From contig NZ_JABBHF010000008.1 in assembly GCF_012910715.1 (NCBI RefSeq), forward strand, positions 186,001-250,000: a stretch of DNA of 64,000 nt. The letters are read 5' to 3'. The notes beneath the pieces are model-generated. The model searched no databases, was not told the DNA's origin, and was given only the letters and a program-made list of their open reading frames with translations. Positions 36,761 through 46,702 of this stretch are shown here, piece by piece. How positions within the stretch are numbered: position 1 is the stretch's first letter; every line of letters starts with the position of its first letter. Made by a program: the position numbers and the translations under genes. The DNA is from Flavivirga algicola (GTDB lineage: Bacteria > Bacteroidota > Bacteroidia > Flavobacteriales > Flavobacteriaceae).

Positions 36761-37357
36761 TTATATTCTTAATTCTTTTTCTATGATGCTATCTAACATA
36801 TTCATGGTATCTAGTATATAAAAATTATCGTCCATAGTGTAAGTCATAAATATGGCTCCCTGTATCATCGTATCTATTCGTTTTGCAAACTTCATAGCAT
36901 TTACTTCAGATGAGATTTCTCCAGCCTCTATACCATCTTCAATAATTGTTGCCACCTGGTCTTGGATTTTTTCTATAATATATCTTACCTTTTGAAGTAA
37001 AAGGGTGTTCTGATTATTGGCATCTACACCTATATTTAAAACGGGGCACCCGCCAAGTTGTTTACTGTAATCGTAGTAGTTTCTGTAGAAATCTGTTATA
37101 AGAAACAACTTCTCAATAGGGGAATCGCTGTTGGATAGATGATCTGCAATACGCTTCATCATGTTTTTAACGGTAAACATAAAGGCTGCTATAGCTAAGT
37201 CCTCTTTGTTTTTAAAATTACCATATATAGCACCTTTGGTTAATCCAGTGGCGTTGGTTACATCACTTAAACTTGTAGCAGCATAACCATTTTTGTTAAA
37301 AATAGGCGCTACTACTTCTAGGATATATTGAGATGTAAGTTCGGCTTTTGTTGTCAT
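36761..37357 (-). CDS. TetR/AcrR family repressor
   Basis: 198 residues from the ATG at 37357; an in-frame start ten codons earlier would lie inside the operator. The N-terminal HTH (about 20-55, SLSDVTNATGLTKGAIYGNFKNKEDL) is classic TetR. The C-terminal domain resembles the TetR_C group with a GCPVLNIGVD segment. It lies 50 bases upstream of the thioesterase on the same strand, and operator palindromes lie before both genes. It therefore probably represses itself and the thioesterase, with an acyl or hydrophobic ligand as inducer. Confidence 0.92.
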   Translation of the reverse strand: MTTKAELTSQYILEVVAPIFNKNGYAATSLSDVTNATGLTKGAIYGNFKNKEDLAIAAFMFTVKNMMKRIADHLSNSDSPIEKLFLITDFYRNYYDYSKQLGGCPVLNIGVDANNQNTLLLQKVRYIIEKIQDQVATIIEDGIEAGEISSEVNAMKFAKRIDTMIQGAIFMTYTMDDNFYILDTMNMLDSIIEKELRI

Positions 37358-37369
37358 AACTTTGTAAAT

Positions 37370-37405
37370 ATAATAAAAATATACCAAACGGTATATTTTT
37401 ATTAT
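37370..37405. promoter_or_regulatory. TetR operator, 16-bp perfect arms
   Basis: ATAATAAAAATATACC at 37370-37385 and its exact reverse complement at 37390-37405 flank AAAC. It starts 13 bases upstream of the tetR start codon. The inner ATATACC/GGTATAT matches the second site at 36725-36744. Confidence 0.88.
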
Positions 37406-37471
37406 GGATTTTTTATCATAATTAATTAAAAATTAAGGCTTGGTAATAAATCCATTGACTTATTTTATAAA

Positions 37472-37560
37472 TAAAAAAAAGAAACCACTCTAATTTAACT
37501 ACTTTCATTGATTTTTTATATTTATACAATAGATGCAGTTAAATTAAAAAGGTTTCTCTT
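37472..37560 (-). terminator. Terminator of clpB with long stem-loop
   Basis: TAATTTAACT (37491-37500) pairs with AGTTAAATTA (37537-37546), and GAAACC (37481-37486) pairs with GGTTTC (37551-37556). On the - strand eight T follow (37473-37480). It lies between the clpB stop and tetR. Confidence 0.65.
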
Positions 37561-37616
37561 CTCAATGTTAAACAAAAAGTAACAGGTTATTTTCGCTTCA
37601 AAACATACATATTTGA

Positions 37617-40220
37617 TTACGAGTTTTTCGCTTCTAATTTTTGATTTCTAAAAACAAGTTTTTCATCGAAGGCATCCAATAGTATGATACTATCTGTTGT
37701 AACTTTGCCTGATAATATTTCTTTGCTTAAGGCATTTAAGACTTCTTTTTGAATAACACGTTTTACTGGTCTGGCACCATATTCTGGATTATAGCCTTTT
37801 TCGGCTAAATAGGCTATAGCCTCTTGGGTCGCATCAAAAGTAATGTCTTGTTGACCTATCATTTTTGTAAGTGCTTTTAATTGTAGCTCGACAATAGCAG
37901 TTATATTTTCTTTACTTAAAGGCGTAAACATAATGATATCGTCTATTCTATTTAAAAACTCAGGACGCACACTTTGCTTCAGTAATCCTAAAACGTCAAC
38001 TTTAGCAGATTCTATAGCGGTATCCATATCTTTAGTTGCTTCAAAACGTTCTTGTATGATATGGCTACCTATATTTGAGGTCATAATAATAATCGTATTT
38101 TTAAAATCTGCTACACGTCCTTTATTATCGGTTAAATGGCCCTCATCCAATACCTGCAATAAAATATTAAATGTGTCTGGGTGTGCTTTTTCAATTTCAT
38201 CTAATAATACAACTGAATAAGGTTTACGTCTCACAGCTTCAGTTAGTTGACCTCCTTCATCGTATCCTACATATCCTGGAGGGGCTCCAACCAGCCTACT
38301 TACTGCATGACGTTCCTGATATTCACTCATATCAATACGAGTCATTGCATTCTCATCATCAAAAAGATATTCTGCTAAAGCTTTTGCTAACTCTGTTTTT
38401 CCTACACCAGTTGTTCCTAAAAAAAGAAAGGTACCAATTGGTTTTTTCGAATTTTGCAAACCTGCACGGCTCCTTCTAACGGCATCACTAACGGCAGTTA
38501 TGGCTTCTTCTTGTCCCACTACGCGTTTATGTAGCTCATTTTCAAGCTTAAGTAACTTTTCTCGTTCGCTCTGAACCATTTTTGTTACTGGAATTCCTGT
38601 CCATTTAGCAACAACTTCGGCAATATCATCATAAGTCACTTCTTCTTTTATCAGTGAGTTTTCAGACTGTGCCTGCAATTGCTTTTGGAAAATCTCAAGT
38701 TGTTCTTGTGTGTCCTTAATTTTTCCATAACGTAACTCAGCTACTTTTCCGTAATCACCGTCGCGTTCTGCACGTTCTGCTTCCAGCTTGAAGTTTTCAA
38801 TATCCTGTTTTGTATTTTGAATATTGTCAACGACTTCTTTTTCACTTTTCCATTTTGCATTGATTTCATTTCTGGCTTCTTTGATATTGGCTAAGTCGGA
38901 TCTGAGTGATTTTAATTTAGACTCGTCCTTTTCACGTTTAATAGCTTCAATTTCAATCTCTAATTGCATGATCTTTCTGTCTAAAACATCCAGTTCTTCA
39001 GGTTTAGAGTTAATTTCCATTCGCAGTTTTGAAGCTGCTTCATCCATTAAGTCAATGGCTTTGTCTGGTAGAAAACGATTGGTAATGTAGCGTTCAGATA
39101 ATTCAACAGCACCAATAATAGCTTCATCTTTTATACGAACCTTATGATGTGTTTCGTATTTTTCCTTAATACCTCGTAGTATAGAAATGGCACTTTCTGT
39201 ATCTGGTTCGTCAACCATCACTTTCTGAAAACGTCGTTCTAAAGCCTTATCTTTTTCAAAATATTTTTGGTATTCATCTAAGGTTGTAGCACCTATAGCA
39301 CGAAGTTCACCACGCGCCAAAGCAGGTTTTAGGATATTGGCTGCATCCATGGCACCTTGTCCGCCACCAGCCCCTACTAGCGTATGAATTTCATCTATAA
39401 ATAAAACAATATCACCTTCACTTGTAGTCACTTCTTTAATGACAGCTTTTAGTCGTTCTTCAAACTCACCCTTATATTTAGCACCAGCAATCAGGGCTCC
39501 CATATCTAAAGCAAAAATTTGTTTGTCTTTAAGGTTTTCGGGGATATCACCATCAATAATTCTATGTGCCAGACCTTCTGCAATAGCTGTTTTACCAGTT
39601 CCTGGCTCACCAACAAGTATGGGGTTGTTTTTGGTTCTGCGAGATAGAATTTGAAGAATACGTCTTATTTCCTCGTCGCGACCAATAACAGGATCTAATT
39701 TTCCATCCTTAGCTAATTGATTTAAGTTTTTAGCGTATTTATTTAATGAATTATAGGTGTCTTCCTGGCTTTGTGACGTTACATTTTCGCCTTTACGCAA
39801 TTCTTCAATAGTAGCTTTTAAACCTTTTTCATTAACCCCTTGGTCTTTTAGCATTTGTGCTATTTTACTATTTGATTTAAAAACAGCTAGAATAAGGTGT
39901 TCTATGGAAACGAAATCATCTTTCAATTTTTTAGCAATGATAGATGCTTCATTAAGACTTTTTCCAGCCTCACGAGATAGCATAAGTTCACTACCAGAAA
40001 CTTTAGAGAAGCTTTCTAATTGCTTATCTAAAGCCTGTTTTAGTATAGAGATATTTACATTTAATTTTTTTAAAATAAATGGTAAAACATTTTCATCAAC
40101 TTCTAAAATACCTTTAAAAAGATGTTCGTTTTCAATTTGTTGATGAGAAAAGCCTTGTGCAATATGCTGTGCTTGCTGTATGGCCTCTTGCGATTTTATT
40201 GTATAATTATTTAAGTTCAT
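37617..40220 (-). CDS. clpB: Chaperone ClpB (Hsp100 disaggregase)
   Basis: 867 residues from the ATG at 40220 ([10 protein letters not shown]). An alternative start six codons earlier is not conserved in the family. It is a hexameric AAA+ disaggregase working with DnaK. The N-domain (1-145) is followed by NBD1 with Walker A GEPGTGKT at 204-211 and FIDEIHTL, then the coiled-coil middle domain (about 400-530, Glu/Lys rich). NBD2 has GTTGVGKT near 600, [11 protein letters not shown] and the C-terminal domain. The length is normal. A terminator follows. Confidence 0.97.
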   Translation of the reverse strand: MNLNNYTIKSQEAIQQAQHIAQGFSHQQIENEHLFKGILEVDENVLPFILKKLNVNISILKQALDKQLESFSKVSGSELMLSREAGKSLNEASIIAKKLKDDFVSIEHLILAVFKSNSKIAQMLKDQGVNEKGLKATIEELRKGENVTSQSQEDTYNSLNKYAKNLNQLAKDGKLDPVIGRDEEIRRILQILSRRTKNNPILVGEPGTGKTAIAEGLAHRIIDGDIPENLKDKQIFALDMGALIAGAKYKGEFEERLKAVIKEVTTSEGDIVLFIDEIHTLVGAGGGQGAMDAANILKPALARGELRAIGATTLDEYQKYFEKDKALERRFQKVMVDEPDTESAISILRGIKEKYETHHKVRIKDEAIIGAVELSERYITNRFLPDKAIDLMDEAASKLRMEINSKPEELDVLDRKIMQLEIEIEAIKREKDESKLKSLRSDLANIKEARNEINAKWKSEKEVVDNIQNTKQDIENFKLEAERAERDGDYGKVAELRYGKIKDTQEQLEIFQKQLQAQSENSLIKEEVTYDDIAEVVAKWTGIPVTKMVQSEREKLLKLENELHKRVVGQEEAITAVSDAVRRSRAGLQNSKKPIGTFLFLGTTGVGKTELAKALAEYLFDDENAMTRIDMSEYQERHAVSRLVGAPPGYVGYDEGGQLTEAVRRKPYSVVLLDEIEKAHPDTFNILLQVLDEGHLTDNKGRVADFKNTIIIMTSNIGSHIIQERFEATKDMDTAIESAKVDVLGLLKQSVRPEFLNRIDDIIMFTPLSKENITAIVELQLKALTKMIGQQDITFDATQEAIAYLAEKGYNPEYGARPVKRVIQKEVLNALSKEILSGKVTTDSIILLDAFDEKLVFRNQKLEAKNS

Positions 40221-40452
40221 CAATATATTTTTTATCATTCCTACGAAAGAGGAAACCTTTATTGTTATTATTAATTTACATTTACACCTTCAATGAGTCA
40301 ATAATCTTACCAACACAATTTAAGAGACAAAATGTCGTGTAAACCTGTTTAAATAGTGACTTTTAGTCAGTTTGTAAGATTCTGGGATAAGAACGACTTA
40401 TTAGATGAAAAGTAAATTTGTACTTTTTTTAAATTATAAAAATTGCACTATA

Positions 40453-40842
40453 ATGGGATTATTAAATAAACTATTTGGAGGTAGTACTGAAGCTAAGGAG
40501 GAGAAATCGATACCCTGGATTCCTTTAAATGAAATACCTCAATTAGATTTTATAGAAAAAAAATCAACAACCAAAACACAAGTTATTTTTAAACATTCTA
40601 CGCGTTGTGGTATTAGTGGTATGGTAATAAGACAATTTGTTAGTGGTTATCAATTAACAGAGAAAGATTTAGATTTATATTATTTAGATTTACTTAACTA
40701 TAGAGATGTTTCTAATGAAGTGGGATATAAGTTTCAAGTCATGCACGAGTCACCTCAGCTTATAGTTATAAAAAATGGGGTTGTGGTTGCGCATGCATCT
40801 CATGGTGCTATTAATGAAATTGATTTGAATAGGTTTGTTTAA
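40453..40842 (+). CDS. ytxJ: Bacillithiol-system redox protein YtxJ
   Basis: 129 residues from the ATG at 40453 (MGLLNKLFGG). A promoter-like TAAATTTG at 40413-40420 lies inside the longer in-frame reading and supports this start. It is a thioredoxin-fold monothiol bacilliredoxin-type protein with HSTRCGISG (48-56, active Cys52). The phrase MHESPQLIVIKNG carries the cis-proline region. The family accompanies bacillithiol, the main low-molecular thiol of flavobacteria. It is divergent from clpB, which would fit a shared stress response. Confidence 0.88.
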   Translation: MGLLNKLFGGSTEAKEEKSIPWIPLNEIPQLDFIEKKSTTKTQVIFKHSTRCGISGMVIRQFVSGYQLTEKDLDLYYLDLLNYRDVSNEVGYKFQVMHESPQLIVIKNGVVVAHASHGAINEIDLNRFV

Positions 40843-40955
40843 AACTTATTGATAGTTTTGGTGATAGCATTATTGTATTTTGAGTAAGAGAATTCTAAAT
40901 TCGCTTTTTGGTGGATGCAAGCATGGTTACAAACCATTTTTTTACTCAAAGTTTA

Positions 40956-41963
40956 ATGATTTCAAATAATGTCATATTTATTCTTGCCTCTTTAGGGCTG
41001 TTTCAAGGAACTATTCTTTCTATTTATCTTCTAACACTTAAAACAGGTAATAGAAAATTAAATACTTATTTAGCAATTGTTTTATTTGGGTTAACGATTA
41101 GAATTGGTAAATCGGTATTTGGGTATTATACGTCATTAGAAGCTTGGCAAAGGAATATTGGCCTTTCGGGAATTTTTGTTGTTGGTCCTTTCTTGTGGTT
41201 TTATGGGATTGAACTATTAGAAAAACGCCATATTTTATATCGTTGGAATTACCTTCATTTATTACCCTTTTTACTTTTTATTTTATTGTTGGCAGTCATT
41301 CCAAGTACTGGAAAATATGAAGCTTATTGGAATTATGGTCTCGTCATTTTTCATCTGGCTATTTATCTGGTACTTTCTTGGATGGTTTTAAAAAGAAATA
41401 CAGCAAAATCTTCTAAAAAGAAAGTGTACTGGTATCGAAATATACTTATTGGTGTGACTTTCGTTTGGGTATATTATTTGGGTAATTTTTTAAGTTTTAA
41501 ACTGTATTATATATGGGGGCCTATATTTTATACGTTTCTTATCTATGCTTTTTCATATCTTTTTTTAAACCGCAACAGTTTCAATCTGGATAAATATGGG
41601 AGCTCAAACTTAGATAGTAATAGCTCAAAAGTACTGTTTGAAAAAATTCAGAAGCTTTTTGTAGATGAGCATATTTTTTTGATACCAAATGTTTCTTTAA
41701 AAATAGTTTCAGAAAAATTAGGTGTAAGTTCAAGAGAAGTTTCCCAAGCCATCAATGAAAATGAGCAACAGAATTTCTATGAGTTTGTTAATCGATTTCG
41801 AATTGAAAAAGCTAAGTACCTGTTGGCAGATTTAAAATATAAAGATGAAAAAATAGCTACAATAGCTTTTGATTCTGGTTTTGGTACTGTGACTGCATTT
41901 AACGTAGCGTTTAAGAAACATACAGAAATGACGCCTTCTGCATATAGAAAACAACACCTTTAA
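40956..41963 (+). CDS. Membrane-bound AraC-family regulator
   Basis: 335 residues from the ATG at 40956 (MISNNVIFIL); starts at 40908 or 40923 are possible but add a non-hydrophobic leader. Seven hydrophobic segments cover about 1-220. A cytoplasmic AraC/XylS HTH (about 245-335) follows, with LGVSSREVSQAINENEQQNFYEFVNRFRIEKAKYLL-like pattern and a final FNVAFKKHTEMTPSAYRK. The 7TM-AraC architecture is common in flavobacteria and lets a membrane signal control transcription. The target is unknown; the small ankyrin gene follows after 90 bases. Confidence 0.88.
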   Translation: MISNNVIFILASLGLFQGTILSIYLLTLKTGNRKLNTYLAIVLFGLTIRIGKSVFGYYTSLEAWQRNIGLSGIFVVGPFLWFYGIELLEKRHILYRWNYLHLLPFLLFILLLAVIPSTGKYEAYWNYGLVIFHLAIYLVLSWMVLKRNTAKSSKKKVYWYRNILIGVTFVWVYYLGNFLSFKLYYIWGPIFYTFLIYAFSYLFLNRNSFNLDKYGSSNLDSNSSKVLFEKIQKLFVDEHIFLIPNVSLKIVSEKLGVSSREVSQAINENEQQNFYEFVNRFRIEKAKYLLADLKYKDEKIATIAFDSGFGTVTAFNVAFKKHTEMTPSAYRKQHL

Positions 41964-42057
41964 ATTGGTTTTTTCGTTTAAAGAAACACGTTTCTTAAGG
42001 GGTTTTACAGTTTGAATATTGATTTTTGAGAGCGATAATCTAAACAATTTCAATATG

Positions 42058-42558
42058 ATGAACAGAAAAACATTTATTAAACATTCACTTGGAGGACTTG
42101 CCTTGGCAAGTGTTACTCCTATATATGCAATGTCTCCAGACTTACAGGAACCTGAACCATTAGACATTAAACTGGTTAAAGAATTTGTAATAGCAGGACA
42201 TAAAAATTTACCATTGGTTAAAGAGATGCTTGCAGCACACCCCAATTTAATTTATGCGCGTTATGATTGGGGAAATTCCGATTTTGAAGAAGCTATAGAA
42301 GGTGCTGGACACATAGGTAACAAGGAAATTGCTAATTATTTAATTTCTCAAGGTGCCAGAGTCAACTTATTTGTACTTACGATGCTCGGAAAAACAGATT
42401 TGGTAAAACCAACCTTAGATGCTTACCCCGAGTTAGTTTTTGCCAAAGGGCCTCATGGATTTACCTTATTGCATCATGCTAAAGTTGGAGAAGCAAAAGA
42501 ATTATATGATTACTTAATAGCAAAAGGCTTAAAGGAAACACACATAAAAATTAAATAA
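42058..42558 (+). CDS. Secreted/periplasmic ankyrin-repeat protein
   Basis: 166 residues from 42058; ATG at 42055 is an equal alternative. The N-terminus MNRKTFIKHSLGGLALASV resembles a lipid- or Sec-type export signal with a Tat-like layout but no RR, cleaved near residue 25. Three to four degenerate ankyrin units follow (KLVKEFVIAGHKNLPLVKEMLAAHPNLI, then AGHIGNKEIANYLISQGA, and HGFTLLHHAKVGEAKELYDYLIAKG). It is likely a small binding protein. No partner is evident. Confidence 0.8.
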   Translation: MNRKTFIKHSLGGLALASVTPIYAMSPDLQEPEPLDIKLVKEFVIAGHKNLPLVKEMLAAHPNLIYARYDWGNSDFEEAIEGAGHIGNKEIANYLISQGARVNLFVLTMLGKTDLVKPTLDAYPELVFAKGPHGFTLLHHAKVGEAKELYDYLIAKGLKETHIKIK

Positions 42559-42851
42559 TCGAATGGTTTGTAAAAAAACAAAGTAAAGAGGCATCGTTTA
42601 AGAAGAAAAAAGACCAAACTCTGGATTGGTTAAAGCAGTTTCATTCATATTGTGTATGCAATAATTGTTTCTCTTAACAGCTAACCAAGGTGAATGATTA
42701 GAGGTATTACTTATAAATTAGTAACAAAGCATATAAATTAATAGTAAAAGATAGAAAAAGGAACATTATATCTAGTAAATAGAACAATCTTTATTCTATA
42801 ATTGGTTTAATTATTTTCTAATATTGAAATAACAATATTAGACAAAAAATA
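42559..42851. other. AT-rich gap before the DUF5703 gene
   Basis: About 290 AT-rich bases. I see no reading frame, clear palindrome or promoter box with a good match. Confidence 0.4.
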
Positions 42852-45200
42852 ATGCAAAGAATAATTCTATTACTGTTACTTATAACTTTTATTGGAGGCT
42901 CGGCCCATTCTCAGACTTCAAAACTCCCTAATAATTATAATGTTATTTGGAAGAGCCAAAGTAAAAACTCTTTTGAGTCCATGCCATTAGGAGGGGGGGA
43001 TATTGGTCTTAACGTGTGGGTTGAAAATGATGAGTTACTTTTTTATGTTGGTCAATCCGGGACATTTGACGAGAACAATCAGATGCTAAAGCATGGACGT
43101 GTTCGGGTATCTTCTGAACCTAATTTGTTTAAGGACGGCGTTCGTTTTATCCAAGAGCTTAAATTGAATGAAGGGTATATCCTTATTAAGTCACAAAATG
43201 CAGAAGGACAAATAGAATTTAAACTTTGGGTGGATGTATTTAAGCCTGTAATACATATAGAGGCCGTAAGTGAAGAACCAGTAACTTTACATGCTCAATA
43301 TGAATCTTGGCGACTTCAGGATGTTGAAATACCTTTAGGGCTACGCCATGCCTGTTTTAGTTATACAAGTTTTCCAGGTACTGTAATAACCTATAAAGAT
43401 TCCATTAGTACTCAAAAAGGTTCAGTACAGTGGTTTCATCGAAATAAAGCTGATAAATTATTATATGATTTTATTGTAGAACAACAGGGTTTGAATGATG
43501 TCAAAAAACAAATTCCGAACACACAATTGGGTAGAACATTTGGAGGGACTCTATATGGAGAAGGTATGGTTTCTAATGGCACTGATACAGGGAAATATAT
43601 ATCAACCGACTATAAAGCATGGAAAATAAAGTCTGAAAAACCACAGAAGAAAAGCCATATTAAGCTAGCCTTAAATACAGGACAATATGGAAAGCTTGAT
43701 GAATGGTATGCTGCTCTCAATAATACTATTAAAGAAGCGAGATTAGACAAGAAAGCATTTCAGAATACAGTAGATTGGTGGAAAAACTATTGGAACAAGA
43801 GCTATATACTTTTAAATCATGAGCAATCAAATCAAGAAGATACACTTTGGCAAGTTGGAAGAAATTATCAATTATTTCGTTATATGTTAGGTTGCAATGC
43901 CTATGGCGAATACCCTTCTAAATTTAATGGGAGTTTATTTACGGTAGACCCGGTTTTTACAAGAAAGAAATATGATTGGACTCCCGATTTTAGAGCTTGG
44001 GGAGGTGGAAGCTTTACAGCTCAGAATCAACGGTTGGTATATTGGCCTATGTTAAAATCGGGCGATTTCGATCTCATGATTCCACAATTTAAATATTATA
44101 CCAGAGCTTTATCAGCAGCAGAAGCACGTACAAAAGTTTATTGGAACCATGAAGGGGCGTGTTTTACGGAGCAATTAGAGAATTTTGGACTTCCATTTGC
44201 GGGAGGTTGGGGTTTTGAGTCTGGTGCTAGAAAACGAAATATTGATACTGAGTTTGGAGTACAAACTAATAAACATGTTAGTTATCATTATGTTAATCAG
44301 TTAGAGTTTTCTTTAATGATGCTGGATTACTATGAGTTTACCAGGAAAGATATTTCAAGTTATCTCCCTTTTATAAAAAGTTCATTAGTATTCTTTGATC
44401 AACATTATCAATATAGATTTAATCAAAAAACGGGTGAAACACTTGATAAAAATGATAAGTTGGTCATTTTTCCATCTACAGCAGCCGAGATGTATAAAAT
44501 AGCTAAAAATCCAAGCGATATTATAGCGGCTTTAACGACTATTTTAAATAGGATGGAGAAATTACCTAAAAAGTACGTATCCAAAGAGGAAAGGGCATAC
44601 TACAAGGGTTATAAAAATAGAGTTCCTAAAATTCCTTTTGATACGAAAAAAGGAAATAAAGTTATAAAGCCTGCAGAAAGTTGGAAGCATGTAGCTAATA
44701 AAGAAATTCCAGAATTATACCCTGTTTTTCCATATGGTATTTACGGTGTTCATAAACCTGATGATATAGGAGTTGCAATTAATACTTTTAAGTATGGAGA
44801 ATCGAACGAAAAAAGAAACTTTACGGAATGCTGGAGCCAGGTGGGGATATTTGCAGCTCGACTGGGCTTAGTAGAAGAGGCCGCTCATTTAGTGAAAGAT
44901 AAATTAAAGGATGCGGATAACAGATTCCCAGCATTTTGGGGGCCAGGTCCCGATTGGATTCCCGATGTTGATCATGGAGGAGCAGGTATGATAAACTTAC
45001 AAGAAATGCTTGTGCAAACTTATGGTGATTCAATCTTTTTGTTGCCCGCTTGGCCAAAAGATTGGGATGTAAAATTTAAATTGCATGCTCCAAACCAAAC
45101 GTGTATAGAGGTGGAGCTAAAGGATGGTAAATTGGTTCAATTAAATGTATCTCCCAAAAAAGCAAAAAATAGAATTCGTATTCCAGATTGGGTAAACTAG
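42852..45200 (+). CDS. Secreted DUF5703 glycoside-hydrolase-like protein
   Basis: 782 residues. A Sec signal (1-20, ending AHSQ) precedes an N-terminal beta-sandwich DUF5703 domain (about 25-290, SMPLGGGDIGLNVWVENDELLFYVG). A helical barrel-like region follows (about 300-720; WWKNYWNKSY, GCNAYGEYPSKFNGSLFTVD, NHEGACFTEQ), and the end is a beta domain. The layout matches GH95-like enzymes (alpha-L-fucosidase type), but the family is uncharacterised. It is probably a periplasmic or surface hydrolase for a complex carbohydrate. It is not in a visible polysaccharide locus. Confidence 0.82.
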   Translation: MQRIILLLLLITFIGGSAHSQTSKLPNNYNVIWKSQSKNSFESMPLGGGDIGLNVWVENDELLFYVGQSGTFDENNQMLKHGRVRVSSEPNLFKDGVRFIQELKLNEGYILIKSQNAEGQIEFKLWVDVFKPVIHIEAVSEEPVTLHAQYESWRLQDVEIPLGLRHACFSYTSFPGTVITYKDSISTQKGSVQWFHRNKADKLLYDFIVEQQGLNDVKKQIPNTQLGRTFGGTLYGEGMVSNGTDTGKYISTDYKAWKIKSEKPQKKSHIKLALNTGQYGKLDEWYAALNNTIKEARLDKKAFQNTVDWWKNYWNKSYILLNHEQSNQEDTLWQVGRNYQLFRYMLGCNAYGEYPSKFNGSLFTVDPVFTRKKYDWTPDFRAWGGGSFTAQNQRLVYWPMLKSGDFDLMIPQFKYYTRALSAAEARTKVYWNHEGACFTEQLENFGLPFAGGWGFESGARKRNIDTEFGVQTNKHVSYHYVNQLEFSLMMLDYYEFTRKDISSYLPFIKSSLVFFDQHYQYRFNQKTGETLDKNDKLVIFPSTAAEMYKIAKNPSDIIAALTTILNRMEKLPKKYVSKEERAYYKGYKNRVPKIPFDTKKGNKVIKPAESWKHVANKEIPELYPVFPYGIYGVHKPDDIGVAINTFKYGESNEKRNFTECWSQVGIFAARLGLVEEAAHLVKDKLKDADNRFPAFWGPGPDWIPDVDHGGAGMINLQEMLVQTYGDSIFLLPAWPKDWDVKFKLHAPNQTCIEVELKDGKLVQLNVSPKKAKNRIRIPDWVN

Positions 45201-45282
45201 TTATGAATATCCCTAAGAATATTTGTAAAATATAAATTGGGACTACTTAAAAAGGGTAGTGACCATAATTTGATTTGTCAGG

Positions 45283-45343
45283 TTGAGCCTGTCGAAACCG
45301 ATATTGATTATTTATTAAGATAAAAATATTTTGACAGGCTCAA
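45283..45343. repeat. Inverted repeat between convergent genes
   Basis: TTGAGCCTGTC (45283-45293) and GACAGGCTCAA (45333-45343) are exact inverted copies. The left half resembles the GTCAGGTTGAGC…GTCGAAA intergenic repeat frequent in flavobacteria. It may also serve as a two-way terminator. Confidence 0.65.
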
Positions 45344-45380
45344 TATGCCTTATACTTTCTAACAGCCTCTATGCTATGCT

Positions 45381-46562
45381 TTAAACCTTAACTCTATATG
45401 AGCTAATAATATCTTTTAATTTTAATTTCAGGTCTTCTCCAGTATCATAAACCATTTGTTCATTACTAGGGAAGGGGATTCTCCTGTTGTTTAGTATTTT
45501 TATGTCCTGAGACTCTAAAGCTCTTTTATCACCTCGAACTCTAGCAAAAAGGTTTTCAAAAATAAACTCACTATCAATAGTGAAGGTGTCTAGCAACTGT
45601 TTTGTTTTTATATCCAGATACACAACATCTGCAATAACTTGGGTTGATTTTATTTGAGTAAATTCGTTATAGCGTGCTTTTACCTTAACTATTTTATCAA
45701 TCTTGATATCGTTCCCCAGACTATCTTTTACAACATTTCCTTTACCATCTAATTGATATTTCCAGCCATCAACAATTTCTTTTTCTCTTATAAATTCCCG
45801 TTCTTTAATATGCTCTGGCGAAACATTGATTTGTTTTAATTGTAATTGCATAGCATAGTCATAAGCTACTTGCTTGTTAGGTTGTGCATGATATACAGTC
45901 CAGAATTGGTTTAGCCCATAGGTGTCAAAGTTAAGCAGATCTTCTTCTAAACGTCGGGGAATAACCTGGTTGGTTCGATTTTGTATTGTCACGCTTACAT
46001 AGGCAGTTCCTCGTTCATGAGCTTCTTTCATTAAATCCCTGGTCTGCTCATAATTAGGATTTATAGATTCTATATAGCTTAAAACATTATAAGCTTCTCT
46101 AATCTGCAATTTGTCCTCTAGCTCCAATAAATCTATCCCTTTTTCGTATAAATAGTCAGAAACATTCTCACGCGACTGTACAATGTTGTTACTATAGTCA
46201 TTAAATTCAAAAGATACATTTTTACCGTTTACAGCCAATGGTAAAAGAGGTTTTATGGCTTCCTGACGTGCGTCTAAATCCATATAAATTTCATAAATAT
46301 CCTTGTATAGCTCAGGATTTTTGTCTTTTTTTAAATGATCTATAGAACTTAAATCTCGTTCAGTTGCTTTATGGTAAGCATCTTGCAACATTAAAACATA
46401 ATCGTATTTACGTTTTTTATTTTTATTGGTTTTCAGCTTGTTTAAAGCAGTTGTAATTGCCTGGTCGTAGTTACCAGTATTGACTGCAGCTTCCACTTGT
46501 TTTTTGCCGCCACAGGCTAAGAGTACAAAAAGACTTATGGTTAAAAGTAATATTTTTTTCAT
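45381..46562 (-). CDS. TPR-like lipoprotein, unknown
   Basis: 393 residues. A lipoprotein signal ends in LLACGGKK (Cys17). Helical repeat-like segments follow (VNTGNYDQAITTALNKLKTN, YDYVLMLQDAYHKATE, DIYEIYMDLDARQEAIKPLL), resembling TPRs. The C-terminal half has beta-rich pieces (VVYLDIKTKQLLDTF). It is probably an outer-membrane assembly or cell-envelope protein. I do not recognise the family. It is monocistronic, on the - strand. Confidence 0.75.
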   Translation of the reverse strand: MKKILLLTISLFVLLACGGKKQVEAAVNTGNYDQAITTALNKLKTNKNKKRKYDYVLMLQDAYHKATERDLSSIDHLKKDKNPELYKDIYEIYMDLDARQEAIKPLLPLAVNGKNVSFEFNDYSNNIVQSRENVSDYLYEKGIDLLELEDKLQIREAYNVLSYIESINPNYEQTRDLMKEAHERGTAYVSVTIQNRTNQVIPRRLEEDLLNFDTYGLNQFWTVYHAQPNKQVAYDYAMQLQLKQINVSPEHIKEREFIREKEIVDGWKYQLDGKGNVVKDSLGNDIKIDKIVKVKARYNEFTQIKSTQVIADVVYLDIKTKQLLDTFTIDSEFIFENLFARVRGDKRALESQDIKILNNRRIPFPSNEQMVYDTGEDLKLKLKDIISSYRVKV

Positions 46563-46702
46563 AGGGTTAAATATTTGGGTTACTTGGGGTAGAAGTCCAA
46601 TAGTTATGCCAAAATATTAAAATTATAGACGAAACACTAATAAATACGATTAAATGTGTTATTTTGAGTATTTTTGTAAGTTTTATCTTCTAATTTAAAA
46701 AA

